Shown here: positions 43,855 to 56,470 of the stretch, piece after piece
Layout of the letters: each line of letters opens with the position of its first letter
Position numbering within the stretch: the first letter of the stretch is position 1
Assembly: GCF_040219615.1 (NCBI RefSeq)
Contig: NZ_JAVJSE010000017.1
Location: 1 to 64,000, forward strand
Direction: 5' to 3'
DNA: 64,000 bases
DNA from: Thalassobaculum_A sp040219615
GTDB taxonomy: Bacteria; Pseudomonadota; Alphaproteobacteria; Thalassobaculales; Thalassobaculaceae
The notes under the pieces: generated by a model
Told to the model about the DNA's origin: nothing
What the model saw: only the letters and a program-made list of their open reading frames with translations
The model's database searches: none
Program-made: the position numbers and the translations under genes

Positions 43855-45552
43855 ATGTTCGATCGTCATTTCGGTGCCTGGCCGAAGGGGCTGCCGCACA
43901 GCCTGACCCCGCCGGCCACGACCCTGTCGGAGAACCTGGCGGTTTCCGCCCGGCGGTTCCCCGACAAGGTGGCGATCCACTACTACGGCACCCCGATCAC
44001 CTGGGCCGAACTCGACCGCGCCACCGACCGGCTGGCCGGCTGGCTGCACGCCGTCGCCGGCGTCGGCAAGGGCGACCGGGTGCTGCTGTTCATGCAGAAC
44101 AGCCCGCAATTCGTGGTCGGCTACTACGCCATCCTGCGCGCCAACGCGGTGGTGGTGCCGGTCAACACCATGAGCAAGATCGAGGAACTCCGGCACATCA
44201 CCGAGGACACCGGCGCCAGCGCCGCGGTGATCGGCCAGGAGATGCTCGACGTGGTGGCGCCGCTGACCGGCGGCGGCCCGCTCGCGCATATCGCGGTCGC
44301 CTGCTACGGCGACTGCATCCGGGCCACCACCGACCTGGACCTGCCGGACGCGGTGGCGGCGCCCCGGCGCGCGCTCGACGGCGCCGGGCTGGTCACCTGG
44401 GAATCGGTGATGGCCTCCGACCATCCGGTGCCGCCGCTGGCGGTCGGGCTCGACGACTGGTGCGTGCTGCCGTTCAGCTCCGGCACAACCGGCCGGCCGA
44501 AGGGCTGCCTGCACAGCTACCGCACCGTCGGCTTCACCATGTACGGGACACTGGTGTGGAGTCCGAGCGGCCCGGAATCGGTGTCGCTGGTCAGCCTGCC
44601 GCTGTTCCACGTCACCGGCATGCAGAACTCGATGAACATGCTGATCTACCAGGGCTCGACCATGGTCATGACGACCCGGTGGAACCGCCGGACCGCGGCC
44701 GAGCTGATCGCCCGCCACCGGGTGACGCACTGGCGCTGCATCACCACCATGTGCGTCGACCTGCTGTCGGACCCGGAGGTCGGGACCTTCGACCTGTCGT
44801 CGCTGATGGCGGTCAGCGGCGGCGGCGCGCAGATGCCGGCGGCGATCGCCGACCGGCTGCACGGCCTGACCGGCATCGAGTACCTCGAGGGCTACGGCCT
44901 GACCGAGACCATGGCGCCGACCCACATCAACCCGATCGGCCGGTCGAAGCGGCAATGCGGCGGCATCCCGTTCTTCGACACCGACGCCCGCGTGGTCGAT
45001 CCCGAGACCCTGCAGGAGCTGGGGCCGACCGAGGTCGGCGAGATCGTGGTGTCCGGGCCGCAGGTGTTCCTCGGCTACTGGAACCGGCCGGACGACACCG
45101 CGGCGGTGTTCTTCGAGCGCGACGGCAAGCGGTTCTTCCGGACCGGCGACCTGGGCTACTACGACGACGAGGGCTACTTCTTCCTGGTCGACCGCCTGAA
45201 GCGGATGATCAACGCCGCCGGCTTCAAGGTCTGGCCGGCCGAGGTCGAGGCCATGATGTACGAGCACCCGCAGATCCAGGAGGTCTGCATCATCGCCACA
45301 CCGGACCCGCGGCGCGGCGAGACCGTGAAGGCGGTGGTCGTGCCGCGCGCCGGACCGGCGCCGACGGCCGAGGCAGTCCAGGACTGGTGCCGCGAGCGCA
45401 TGGCGACCTACAAGGTGCCGGCGGTCGTCGAGTTCGCCGAGACCCTGCCGAAATCGCCGACCGGCAAGGTGCAGTGGCGGGTGCTCCAGGACCAGGAGAA
45501 CCAGGCCCGCGGCACCGCCACGGCCCCCGCCCCGACAACGCGAGCGTCCTGA
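43855..45552 (+). CDS. AMP-binding acyl-CoA ligase
   Basis: 565 residues of the acyl-adenylate family: P-loop PFSSGTTGRPKGCLHSY, EGYGLTETMAPTHINP, and the C-terminal GDLGYYDDEGYFFLVDRLKRMI and PKSPTGKVQWR with the catalytic Lys. It activates a carboxylic acid to its CoA ester using ATP. The ATG at 43855 follows GGGAGGA. The iclR gene starts directly at its stop (TGAATG). With the downstream beta-oxidation genes it may activate a dicarboxylic or ring-derived acid, as PimA does, but specificity is inferred. Confidence 0.9.
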   Translation: MFDRHFGAWPKGLPHSLTPPATTLSENLAVSARRFPDKVAIHYYGTPITWAELDRATDRLAGWLHAVAGVGKGDRVLLFMQNSPQFVVGYYAILRANAVVVPVNTMSKIEELRHITEDTGASAAVIGQEMLDVVAPLTGGGPLAHIAVACYGDCIRATTDLDLPDAVAAPRRALDGAGLVTWESVMASDHPVPPLAVGLDDWCVLPFSSGTTGRPKGCLHSYRTVGFTMYGTLVWSPSGPESVSLVSLPLFHVTGMQNSMNMLIYQGSTMVMTTRWNRRTAAELIARHRVTHWRCITTMCVDLLSDPEVGTFDLSSLMAVSGGGAQMPAAIADRLHGLTGIEYLEGYGLTETMAPTHINPIGRSKRQCGGIPFFDTDARVVDPETLQELGPTEVGEIVVSGPQVFLGYWNRPDDTAAVFFERDGKRFFRTGDLGYYDDEGYFFLVDRLKRMINAAGFKVWPAEVEAMMYEHPQIQEVCIIATPDPRRGETVKAVVVPRAGPAPTAEAVQDWCRERMATYKVPAVVEFAETLPKSPTGKVQWRVLQDQENQARGTATAPAPTTRAS

Positions 45553-46419
45553 ATGCCCAGGCGACCCAGCAATCCGCGCCTCGCCAACATCGAGGACTGG
45601 CGCGACGGCGCCGATGCCGATCCCGGCTTCGTGACGGCGCTCGCCCGCGGGCTGGAGATCCTGCGGGCGTTCGGCCGCGACGACCGCTATCTCGGCAACG
45701 GCGAGTTGGCCAAGCGCACCGGAATCCCGAAGTCGACGGTCTCGCGCCTGACCCAGACCCTGACCTCGCTCGGCTATCTGCGCTATGTCGACCAGTTGGA
45801 GCGCTACCAGCTCGGCCCCGGGGTCCTGGCACTCGGCTACCGCTACCTCGCCGGCAACGGGGTGCGCGACATCGCCCACCCGCACATGCAGGCGCTGGCG
45901 GATTCCACGGACTGCTCGGTGGCGCTCGGCGCCGGCGACCGCTCGGAGATGGTCTATATCGACGTCTGCCAGGGCCGCGGGCCGCTGATCCTGCGGCTCG
46001 ACGTCGGCGCCCGCATCCCGATGCCGGTCACCTCGATGGGCCGGGCCTATCTCGCCGGCCTGTCGGAGACCGAGCGCGAGTCGGCGTTCGCCCGGCTGCA
46101 GGCGCATTACGGCGACGACTGGCCGGGGCTGCGCAGGGGCGTCGAAGAGGCGCTGAAGTTCCATGCCGACAACGGCTACTGCCTGTCCGAGGGCGACTGG
46201 AACCGCGACGTGGCCTCGGCCGGGATCCCGCTGGTGCTGGAGGGCGGCGCCCATGTGCTGGCGTTCAACTGCGGCGGTTCCTCGCTGCGGCTGACGCGCA
46301 AGGTGCTCGAGCGATCGATCGGCCCGCGGCTGCTGGAACTGGTGCGGCTGGTCGAGCACGACCTGGCCGGCGCCCCGACCGGCACGCCGGGGTTCCCGCC
46401 GCGCGCGCCCGGAATGTGA
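45553..46419 (+). CDS. IclR family transcriptional regulator
   Basis: 288 residues. N-terminal winged helix (ALARGLEILRAFGRDDRYLG; LAKRTGIPKSTVSRLTQTL, residues about 28-75) and a C-terminal effector domain (MGRAYLAGLSETERE; NGYCLSEGDWNRDVASAGIPLV). The start codon abuts the ligase stop. The protein probably recognises the paired 25-bp operators at 43751 and 46601, thereby linking ligase and beta-oxidation genes into one regulon. Ligand probably a substrate acid or its CoA ester. Confidence 0.92.
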   Translation: MPRRPSNPRLANIEDWRDGADADPGFVTALARGLEILRAFGRDDRYLGNGELAKRTGIPKSTVSRLTQTLTSLGYLRYVDQLERYQLGPGVLALGYRYLAGNGVRDIAHPHMQALADSTDCSVALGAGDRSEMVYIDVCQGRGPLILRLDVGARIPMPVTSMGRAYLAGLSETERESAFARLQAHYGDDWPGLRRGVEEALKFHADNGYCLSEGDWNRDVASAGIPLVLEGGAHVLAFNCGGSSLRLTRKVLERSIGPRLLELVRLVEHDLAGAPTGTPGFPPRAPGM

Positions 46420-46431
46420 GCCGGGACGGAG

Positions 46432-46585
46432 GCCCGTCGTGCGGTGGGTTCCGGCTCGGCTGCGCCGGGGCGGCGCGGCCGTCCGGAATGACGTCAGAGG
46501 GGGGAATCGGGTCTCCCTCCCCTGACGTCATTCCGGACCGGAGCGCCGGAGGCGGGACGGAGCCGGAACCCACCCGCCTCGCGGG
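46432..46585. repeat. intergenic palindromic element, copy B
   Basis: Starts GCCCGTCGT-N3-GTGGGTTCCGG and ends CCGGAACCCAC (46573) plus a G+C-rich tail. The inner arms include TGACGTCATTCCGG and form the longest core hairpin of the family. Lies between iclR and the second operator. Confidence 0.85.
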
Positions 46586-46600
46586 GTCGAGGAGTAATTT

Positions 46601-46625
46601 ATTCCGATATACGGAACATTGTTCC
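46601..46625 (+). promoter_or_regulatory. IclR-type operator, site 2
   Basis: Same TTCCG-N5-CGGAAC-N3-GTTCC pattern as at 43751, beginning with the same A. It is in the only A+T-rich patch of this gap, 64 bp before the beta-oxidation gene start. It probably controls the FadB-like/acyl-CoA dehydrogenase unit. Confidence 0.75.
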
Positions 46626-46689
46626 AATAACCTTGAGTCCGCTGCCCAGCCGGTCTATGTGATCTGAAAAAGCACCCTCGGGAGGAACC

Positions 46690-48798
<2,109 letters not shown>

Positions 48799-48814
48799 GC
48801 GCAGGAGGACTCCC

Positions 48815-50014
<1,200 letters not shown>

Positions 50015-50026
50015 GGGACCGGCGAC

Positions 50027-50173
50027 GCCCGTCGCCGCGTGGGTTCCGGCTCTCCGCGGCTTCGCCGTGTCGGCCGGAATGACGACAGGGAGGAAGGGAC
50101 CGGGAGCAATGTCACCCCTCCCCTTCGTCATTCCGGACCGGATCGCCGCAAGCGAGACGGATCCGGAAGCCAC
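50027..50173. repeat. intergenic palindromic element, copy C
   Basis: GCCCGTCGC-N3-GTGGGTTCCGG at the left; CCGGAAGCCAC at the right; inner arms CCGGAATGACG and CGTCATTCCGG. It sits between two acyl-CoA dehydrogenase genes of one operon. Confidence 0.85.
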
Positions 50174-50212
50174 GGTGCGACCGGCGCCGAGAAAACCGAG
50201 GAAGGAACGCTC

Positions 50213-51352
50213 ATGGACTTCTCGCTGTCGGAGGAGCAGCGGCTCCTCAAGGAGACCGTCGACCGGCTGGTGCGCGACCGCTACGGCTTCGAGGCCCGGC
50301 AGAAGGCGGCCGGCTCCGAGGAGGGATTCAGCCGCGCGACCTGGGCGACCTTCGCCGAACTCGGCCTGCTGGCTGTGCCGTTCCCGGAGGACGTCGGCGG
50401 CCTGGGCGGCGGCGGCATCGACCTGATGGTGGTGGCCGAGGCGTTCGGCCGCGGCCTGGTGGTCGAGCCCTACCTGGCCACCGTGGTGCTGGCCGGCGCG
50501 CTGGTCGAATTGGCCGGCTCCGACGACCAGAAGGCCCACATCCTCGGGCACATCGTGGCCGGCGAGAAGCTGCTGGCCTTCGCCCATGGCGAGCCGGACG
50601 GGCGCTACGATCTGGCCCATGTGGCGACCCGGGCCGAGAACCCGGACGACGGCTGGCGCCTCTCGGGGCGCAAGTCGGTGGTGATCAGCGGCGACACGGC
50701 CGACACCCTGATCGTCTCCGCCCGGACCGCCGGCGGCACCGGCGACGAGGCCGGCATCGGCCTGTTCCTGGTGGCCAAGGGTGCCGCCGGCCTGACGGTG
50801 CGCGGCAACCCGACCATCGACGGCGGCCGCTCGGCCGAGGTCGTGCTGGACGGCGTCGCGGCCGAGCCGCTGGGCGAGCCCGGCGCCGCCTTCCCGGCGA
50901 TCGAGGCGGCGGTGGCGCGCGGCATCGCGGCACTCTGCGCCGAGGCGGTCGGGGCCATGGAGGTGGCCTGCGAGGTCACCCTCGACTACCTGAAGACCCG
51001 TAAGCAGTTCGGCCGGCCGATCGGCAGCTTCCAGGCCCTGCAGCACCGCATGGTCGACATGCGCACCGAGCTCGAGCAGGCCCGGTCCATGGCGATCCTG
51101 GCGGCCGCCAAGCTGTCCGCCGGCCGGGTCGAGCGCGAGCGCACGGTCAGCGCCGCCAAGGTCACGATCGGCCGCGCCGCCCACCACGTCGCCGAAGAGG
51201 CCATCCAGCTGCACGGCGGCATCGCCATGACCTGGGAATACGCGCTGGCCCACTACGCCAAGCGGCTGGTGATGATCGACCACCTGCTGGGCGACGTCGA
51301 CCACCACACCGAGCGGTTCATCAGGCTGACGGACGCGGCCGAGGCGGCATGA
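50213..51352 (+). CDS. acyl-CoA dehydrogenase (PimD-like)
   Basis: 379 residues of the acyl-CoA dehydrogenase fold, less conserved in the FAD-binding GSD loop than its partner (AHGEPDGRYDLAHV in place of the usual EPGAGSD). C-terminal YLKTRKQFGRPIGSFQALQHRMVDM and QLHGGIAMTWEYALAHYAKR are strongly conserved. This pattern fits the smaller subunit of a heteromeric dehydrogenase. A gap holding repeat copy C precedes it, with GGAAGGAA as ribosome site. Its stop overlaps the next gene's start. Confidence 0.92.
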   Translation: MDFSLSEEQRLLKETVDRLVRDRYGFEARQKAAGSEEGFSRATWATFAELGLLAVPFPEDVGGLGGGGIDLMVVAEAFGRGLVVEPYLATVVLAGALVELAGSDDQKAHILGHIVAGEKLLAFAHGEPDGRYDLAHVATRAENPDDGWRLSGRKSVVISGDTADTLIVSARTAGGTGDEAGIGLFLVAKGAAGLTVRGNPTIDGGRSAEVVLDGVAAEPLGEPGAAFPAIEAAVARGIAALCAEAVGAMEVACEVTLDYLKTRKQFGRPIGSFQALQHRMVDMRTELEQARSMAILAAAKLSAGRVERERTVSAAKVTIGRAAHHVAEEAIQLHGGIAMTWEYALAHYAKRLVMIDHLLGDVDHHTERFIRLTDAAEAA

Positions 51353-51657
51353 GCCGCCGGACAGCCGTGCCGGTCCGCCTTCCGGACGGAGCGCGGGCCT
51401 ACAAGCGAACGCCGGTCTTCACCGAGGCGACCGTGCCCGCCGCGCTGCGCACGGATCACAGCACCAAGGCCGGAGTCTGGGGCCTGCTGCAGGTGAGCGC
51501 CGGGAGCCTGACCTACGTGCTGGCAGGGACAGGCGAGGAGACCGTAATCGGCGCCGGGGCAAGTGCCGTCATCCGGCCGGAGGAGCGGCATCGGGTCGTC
51601 GTCGACGGGCCGGTCGCGTTCTTCATCGAGTTCCATCGGGTCGTCGGGTCCGGGTAG
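51349..51657 (+). CDS. DUF1971 (YeaR/TehB-like cupin) protein
   Basis: 102 residues. Small cupin-like domain typical of the YeaR family: YKRTPVFTEATVPAALRTDHSTKAGVWGLLQV, GEETVIGAGASAVIRPEERHRVV and FFIEFHRV. Function unknown; in E. coli YeaR is nitrate/nitrite-responsive. ATGA overlap with the acyl-CoA dehydrogenase suggests co-expression with the beta-oxidation genes, an odd context. Confidence 0.85.
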   Translation: MSRRTAVPVRLPDGARAYKRTPVFTEATVPAALRTDHSTKAGVWGLLQVSAGSLTYVLAGTGEETVIGAGASAVIRPEERHRVVVDGPVAFFIEFHRVVGSG

Positions 51658-51732
51658 CCCGCGGTCCATGCGCCGACCGATCGCATGAAGGCGGGGTAAC
51701 GGTCACGCTCCGGCCGGCGCCGAGTGGCTCCC

Positions 51733-53223
51733 CTACCCCAGCCGCTCCACGCAGTACCAGGCACCGCGGTCGAACAGCCCGTCCAGCGCCGAGGTGACCG
51801 CCGCCACGAACGCCTCGTTCGCCGGCAGGTCGTCGCCGAACACCTCGCGCACGCTCAGCAGCGCCGGGGCCAGGCGGCCGGCGACCGGGCCGGCGTCCTC
51901 GGCGAGGCGGCGCAGCCGCTCGGCCAGCGGGTCGCGCACGTCGATCGGGGCGCCGGTCTCGTCGACCCCGCGGACGTAGCGCATCCAGCCGGCCACCCCG
52001 AGGGCGAGGCGGTCGAACGACAGGCCGAGCGCCAGCCGCTCGCGGATCGTCTCCAGCAGGCGCTGCGGCAGCTTCTGGCTGCCGTCCATGGCGATCTGCC
52101 AGGTCCGGTGGCGCAGCGCCGGGTTGGCGAAGCGCGCCAGCAGGGCGGCCTTGTAGCCCGTCAGGTCGGTCCCGGCCGGCATCCGCAGCGACGGCGTGAT
52201 CTCGTCGTCCATCATGGCCGCGACGAAGCGCTCGAAAGCCTTGTCGGCCACGGTCTCGGCGACGGTCTGGTAGCCCGCGAGATAGCCGAGATAGGCGATG
52301 CAGGAGTGGCTGGCGTTCAGCAGCCTGAGCTTCATCGCCTCATAGGGTCGCACGTCGGCCACCGGCTCGGCGCCGAACGCCTCCCAGGCCGGGCGGCCGG
52401 TCGGGAAACGGTCCTCGAACACCCACTGGCTGAACGGCTCGGTCACCACCGGGGCCGCGTCCTCGACGCCGAGCGCCGCCGCGATCCGGGCCCGGTCGTC
52501 GGCGGTCGTGGCCGGCACGATGCGGTCGACCATCGAGCTCGGGCAGGCCACCCGGTCCTCGATCCAGTGGTCGAGGTCGGGCTCGAGCAGGGCGGCGTAA
52601 GCGCGCAGGATCCGCGCCGTCACCTCGCCGTTGGTCGGCAGGTTGTCGCAGGACAGCACGGTGAACGGCGGCGTGCCGGCGGCGCGACGGCGGCGCAGCG
52701 CCTCGACCAGGAAGCCCGGCAGGGTGCGCGGCTGTGTCGGGTTCGCGAGGTCGCGGCGGATGTCCGGGTTGCGGTCGTCGATCTCGCCGGTGGCCGGGTT
52801 GTGGCAGTAGCCCTTCTCGGTGACGGTGGCGGTCACCACCCGGACCCGCGGGTCGGCCAGCCGGGCCAGCACGGCGGCCGGGCTCTCCGGCGCCACCAGG
52901 GTCTGCAGGACCGAGCCTACGACACGCAGCCGCTCGCCGTCCTCGTCGCGCACCGCGGCGGCGTACAGCCCGGCCTGCGGCGCCAGGGCGTCGCGGACGT
53001 CCGGGGTTCGCAGCGAGACCCCGCAGATTCCCCATGGTCCCGGCGCGGCGTTCAGGGCGTTGTCGGTGTAGATCGCCTGATGCGCGCGGTGAAAAGCTCC
53101 CAGCCCGATGTGGACGACGCCCACATCCAGGCCGCCACGGTCGTAGCGCGGCCGGGCGACGGCGGCCGGGACCGACGCGAGGGTGTCGGGCCCGAGGCGC
53201 CTGGAGATCGGATGGACGGTCAC
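51733..53223 (-). CDS. uxuB: mannitol dehydrogenase family, probable fructuronate reductase
   Basis: 496 residues, polyol-specific long-chain dehydrogenase family. N-terminal NAD-binding VVHIGLGAFHRAHQAIYTDNA, the Lys motif KGYCHNP, central SCDNLPTNG, and the catalytic block MKLRLLNASHSCIAYLGYL. The family includes fructuronate reductase and mannitol dehydrogenase; overlap (GTGA) with uxaC and a mannonate dehydratase nearby point to D-fructuronate to D-mannonate. Confidence 0.88.
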   Translation of the reverse strand: MTVHPISRRLGPDTLASVPAAVARPRYDRGGLDVGVVHIGLGAFHRAHQAIYTDNALNAAPGPWGICGVSLRTPDVRDALAPQAGLYAAAVRDEDGERLRVVGSVLQTLVAPESPAAVLARLADPRVRVVTATVTEKGYCHNPATGEIDDRNPDIRRDLANPTQPRTLPGFLVEALRRRRAAGTPPFTVLSCDNLPTNGEVTARILRAYAALLEPDLDHWIEDRVACPSSMVDRIVPATTADDRARIAAALGVEDAAPVVTEPFSQWVFEDRFPTGRPAWEAFGAEPVADVRPYEAMKLRLLNASHSCIAYLGYLAGYQTVAETVADKAFERFVAAMMDDEITPSLRMPAGTDLTGYKAALLARFANPALRHRTWQIAMDGSQKLPQRLLETIRERLALGLSFDRLALGVAGWMRYVRGVDETGAPIDVRDPLAERLRRLAEDAGPVAGRLAPALLSVREVFGDDLPANEAFVAAVTSALDGLFDRGAWYCVERLG

Positions 53224-54617
53224 AATCGGTAGGCCTGCTTTGCCAGTCGGTAGGCGAGGTCGACCGCGACCTCGCGGGCCTCATCTTCGTCGATCCGGTG
53301 CTCGGCCACCAGCCGGGCCAGAAACGCGCAGTCGATGCGTCGGGCGACGTCGTGACGGGCCGGGATCGAGGGGAAGGCACGGGTGTCGTCGTTGAAGCCG
53401 ACGGTGTTGTAGAAGCCGGCGGTCTCGGTGACCCGCTGGCGATATCGCCACATCCCCTCGGGACTGTCGTGGAACCACCAGGGCGGGCCGATGCGCAGCG
53501 CCGGGTAGTGGCCGGCCAGCGGCGCCAGCTCGCGCGAATAGGTGGTCTCGTCCAGGGTGAACAGGATCAGGGTCAGGCGCGGGTCGTTGCCGAACCGGTC
53601 GAGCAGCGGCTTCAGGTTGTCGACGAACTCCGAGCGGGTCGGGATGTCGTCGCCGCGGTTGGCCCCGAAGACGCACTGGATCCAGGCATTGTGGCTGCGC
53701 CGGACCCCGGAGTGCAGCTGCATGACCAGCCCGTCCTCCAGGCTCATCCGCGCCATCTCGGTCAGCATCTGGCCGCGGAACAGCTCGGCGTCGCCCGGCC
53801 CGGCCAGCCCGTCGACCACCCGGCCGAACAGCACCTCGGCCTCGGCCGGCGGCAGGTCGGCGGTCCGGGCGGTCGGGTGGCCGTGGTCGGTCGCAGTGGC
53901 ACCGGCCGCCATGAAGGCGCGGCGCCGGGCCGCCAGGGCGGCGAGATATCCCCGCCAGCTCAGGGTGTCCTCGCCGGTCAATTCGCCCAGCGCCTCGACG
54001 TTCCGCTTGAAGCCCGGGGTGTCGGGGTCGACCACGGTGTCGGGCCGGAAGGTGGTGACCACCCGGCCCGTCCAGCCGGACTCCCGGATGGCCCGGTGAT
54101 GGTCGAGCGGGTCGAGCGCGCCTTCGGTGGTCGCCAGGGCCTCGATGCCGAAGCGCTCGAACAGGGCGCGCGGCCGGAACTCGGGGCGGGTCAGGCAATC
54201 GGCGATCCGGTCGTAGACCGCGTCGGCATTCGCCGGACTCAGGCGATCGGTCACGCCGAACACATCGGCCAGCGAATGCTCCCACCACAGCCGGCTCGGG
54301 GTCGCCCGAAAGGCGTGCCAGTGCTCGGCCACCAGGCGCCAGATCCTGCGCGGGTCGGCCTCGACCGGCCCGCCATCCGACCGCGGCACCCCCAGCTCCT
54401 CGAGCCGCACCCCCTGGCTGTACAGCATGCGCAGGACGTAGTGGTCGGGCACCACCAGCAGTTCGGCCGGGTTCGGGAACGGCTCGTCATAGGCGAACCA
54501 GGCCGGGTCGGTGTGACCGTGCGGGCTGACGATCGGCAGGCCGGCGACCTCGGCATACAGCCGCCGGGCGATCGCGCGCTCCCCGGGGTCCGCCGGGAAC
54601 AGGCGATCCTCATGCAT
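53220..54617 (-). CDS. uxaC: glucuronate isomerase
   Basis: 465 residues, full-length UxaC, which interconverts glucuronate/fructuronate and galacturonate/tagaturonate. Metal-site region LPIVSPHGHTDPAWFAYD and the closing VGFNDDTRAFPSIPARHDVARRIDC are family hallmarks, as is MQLHSGVRRSHNAWI. Second enzyme gene downstream of the TRAP genes, 15 bp from dctM-like. Confidence 0.95.
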   Translation of the reverse strand: MHEDRLFPADPGERAIARRLYAEVAGLPIVSPHGHTDPAWFAYDEPFPNPAELLVVPDHYVLRMLYSQGVRLEELGVPRSDGGPVEADPRRIWRLVAEHWHAFRATPSRLWWEHSLADVFGVTDRLSPANADAVYDRIADCLTRPEFRPRALFERFGIEALATTEGALDPLDHHRAIRESGWTGRVVTTFRPDTVVDPDTPGFKRNVEALGELTGEDTLSWRGYLAALAARRRAFMAAGATATDHGHPTARTADLPPAEAEVLFGRVVDGLAGPGDAELFRGQMLTEMARMSLEDGLVMQLHSGVRRSHNAWIQCVFGANRGDDIPTRSEFVDNLKPLLDRFGNDPRLTLILFTLDETTYSRELAPLAGHYPALRIGPPWWFHDSPEGMWRYRQRVTETAGFYNTVGFNDDTRAFPSIPARHDVARRIDCAFLARLVAEHRIDEDEAREVAVDLAYRLAKQAYRL

Positions 54618-54632
54618 GCGCTTGGCCTCCGG

Positions 54633-55907
54633 CTACATCAGGGCGTTCGGGACAAACAAAACGAGCCCCGGCCACAGCGTCAAGACGGTGATCAGGACCA
54701 GCACCGCGCCGACGAACGGCAGCGACTCCACGACGTACTCCTCGACCGGACAGTCCAGCAGGCTGCACACGGTGTACATCGCCACGCCGACCGGCGGGGT
54801 CATCGAACCAAGGGTCACGACGGTCATCATCAGGATGCCGAAATGCACGCCGTCGACACCGAGCGGCTGGACGATCGGCAGGAAGATCGGGGTCAGCAGC
54901 AGCACCAGCACCGTGCTTTCCACGAACAGCCCGGCAACGAACAGGAACACCAGGACCAGCGCCACCACCAGGACCGGCTCCTGGGTCAGGGCGGTCAGCG
55001 CCGCCGCGATGGTCTGCGGCGCCTGCTCGAACACGATGGCGTAGCCGACCATGCCGGAGAACAGGATGATCAGCATGATCATGCCGGTGTCCACCACCGC
55101 CTCGGTCAGCGCCTCGACCAGGCCCTTCCAGGTCAGTTCCCGGTGCAGCACGAAGCCGACGACCCCGGCATAGACCACCGCGAAGGCCCCGACCTCGGAC
55201 GGCGTGAACAGCCCGCCGCGAATCGCCAGCAGCAGCGCCAGCGGGAACAGCAGCGCCCACTTGGCGTCGGCGACCGCGCGCCGGACCGCGGCGAAGCTCG
55301 GCGGTCCCTTCGCCTCGGTGCCGTAGCCTCGGCGGCGCGCGATCAGCCAGGCCGTGACCATCAGGAAACCCATCATCAGCAGCCCGGGCACGATGCCGGC
55401 CAGGAACAGCCGGCCGATCGAGACGTTGCCGACGAAGCCGTACAGGATCAGCCCGAGGCTCGGCGGGATGGTGGCGGTGATCAGCGAACTGACGGCGATG
55501 ACCGCCGCGGTGAAGCCCCTGGAGTAGCCGCGCGCGATCAGGCTGGGCCCCAGGATCCGGGCCTCCATGGCGGCATCGGCGACCGCCGATCCCGACACCC
55601 CGCCCATCAGGGCCGACAGCACGATGCAGACCTGGGCGAGACCGCCCGCCATCCACGACACCAGGACGCTGGAGCAGCCGATCAGCCGGGAGGTGATGCC
55701 GGTGCGGTTCATCATGTGGCCGGCCAGCACGAAGAACGGCACCGCCAGCAGCGGGAAGCTCTGCGAGGCCGAGGCCACCTGCTGCACGCCGATCGACGGC
55801 GGCATCGGTCCGGTGGCGAAGAACGAGAACCCGGCGATGCCGATGGCGAAGGCGACCGGCAGGCCGAGGATCATCAGGACGAAGAAGGTGACCGCCAGCA
55901 GGATCAC
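54633..55907 (-). CDS. TRAP transporter large permease (DctM-like)
   Basis: 424 residues, about 12 membrane segments. GLPVAFAIGIAG, LMGGVSGSAVADAAMEARILGPSLIARGY and ATIPPSLGLILYGFVGNVSIG are DctM hallmarks. Sodium-driven component of the hexuronate importer. The GTG start overlaps the stop of the small-permease gene by 4 bp. Confidence 0.93.
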   Translation of the reverse strand: MILLAVTFFVLMILGLPVAFAIGIAGFSFFATGPMPPSIGVQQVASASQSFPLLAVPFFVLAGHMMNRTGITSRLIGCSSVLVSWMAGGLAQVCIVLSALMGGVSGSAVADAAMEARILGPSLIARGYSRGFTAAVIAVSSLITATIPPSLGLILYGFVGNVSIGRLFLAGIVPGLLMMGFLMVTAWLIARRRGYGTEAKGPPSFAAVRRAVADAKWALLFPLALLLAIRGGLFTPSEVGAFAVVYAGVVGFVLHRELTWKGLVEALTEAVVDTGMIMLIILFSGMVGYAIVFEQAPQTIAAALTALTQEPVLVVALVLVFLFVAGLFVESTVLVLLLTPIFLPIVQPLGVDGVHFGILMMTVVTLGSMTPPVGVAMYTVCSLLDCPVEEYVVESLPFVGAVLVLITVLTLWPGLVLFVPNALM

Positions 55908-56419
55908 GGCACCATCTCCTCGATCTCGCCGCGGCTCTCGGCCACGAAGATCGGCCGCGCCTCGGTGCGCAGTCGGCTGAGCGACGTCCAGGCCTGGCCG
56001 ATCAGCGTCGATGCCAGCATCACGCAGCCGGCCGGCACGGCGATCGTGACCAGGGCGTAGGGGATGCCGCTGTCGCCGTAGAGCCGCTCCAGGTTCAGCA
56101 TGGTCAGCCGGTAGCCGAGCACCGCCATGATCCCGAGGAACGCGACGCACACCGCCGCCAGCAGGGCGTCGAGCAACACCCGCGGCCGACCCGGCAGGCG
56201 CCGGACCAGGTAGTCGATGCCGATATGGGCGCGCTTGCGCAGCGCCATGTCGGCGCCGAGGAAACTGACCCAGACGAACAGCAGCTGCGCCAGGTCGACC
56301 GACCAGACCAGGGGGTAGCCGAACCACCGCGTGATGCCGGCGCCGAACACCAGGAACACGATGACGGCGAGCAGGACGTTCGCGAGCAGGGCCTCGGCCT
56401 TGTAGAGCGTGCCGGTCAT
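55904..56419 (-). CDS. TRAP transporter small permease (DctQ-like)
   Basis: 171 residues with four hydrophobic segments. SVDLAQLLFVWVSFLGADMALRKRAHIGIDYLVRRLP is the typical DctQ signature (abbreviated). Partners the large permease. Separated from the binding-protein gene by repeat copy D. Confidence 0.92.
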   Translation of the reverse strand: MTGTLYKAEALLANVLLAVIVFLVFGAGITRWFGYPLVWSVDLAQLLFVWVSFLGADMALRKRAHIGIDYLVRRLPGRPRVLLDALLAAVCVAFLGIMAVLGYRLTMLNLERLYGDSGIPYALVTIAVPAGCVMLASTLIGQAWTSLSRLRTEARPIFVAESRGEIEEMVP

Positions 56420-56470
56420 GCGTGGCTCATGGTGGGCATGTGCATCTCAGGGAGATTGGCCGGTTGCAGG

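Noticed and set aside
42976..46359. A 1127-residue minus-strand frame ending in the GntR protein
   Set aside because: Only the last 229 residues are GntR; the rest is antisense to the ligase and iclR genes.
53034..56060. A 1008-residue plus-strand open frame
   Set aside because: Complement of uxaC and dctM; extremely Gln/Asp/His/Arg-rich, no domain.
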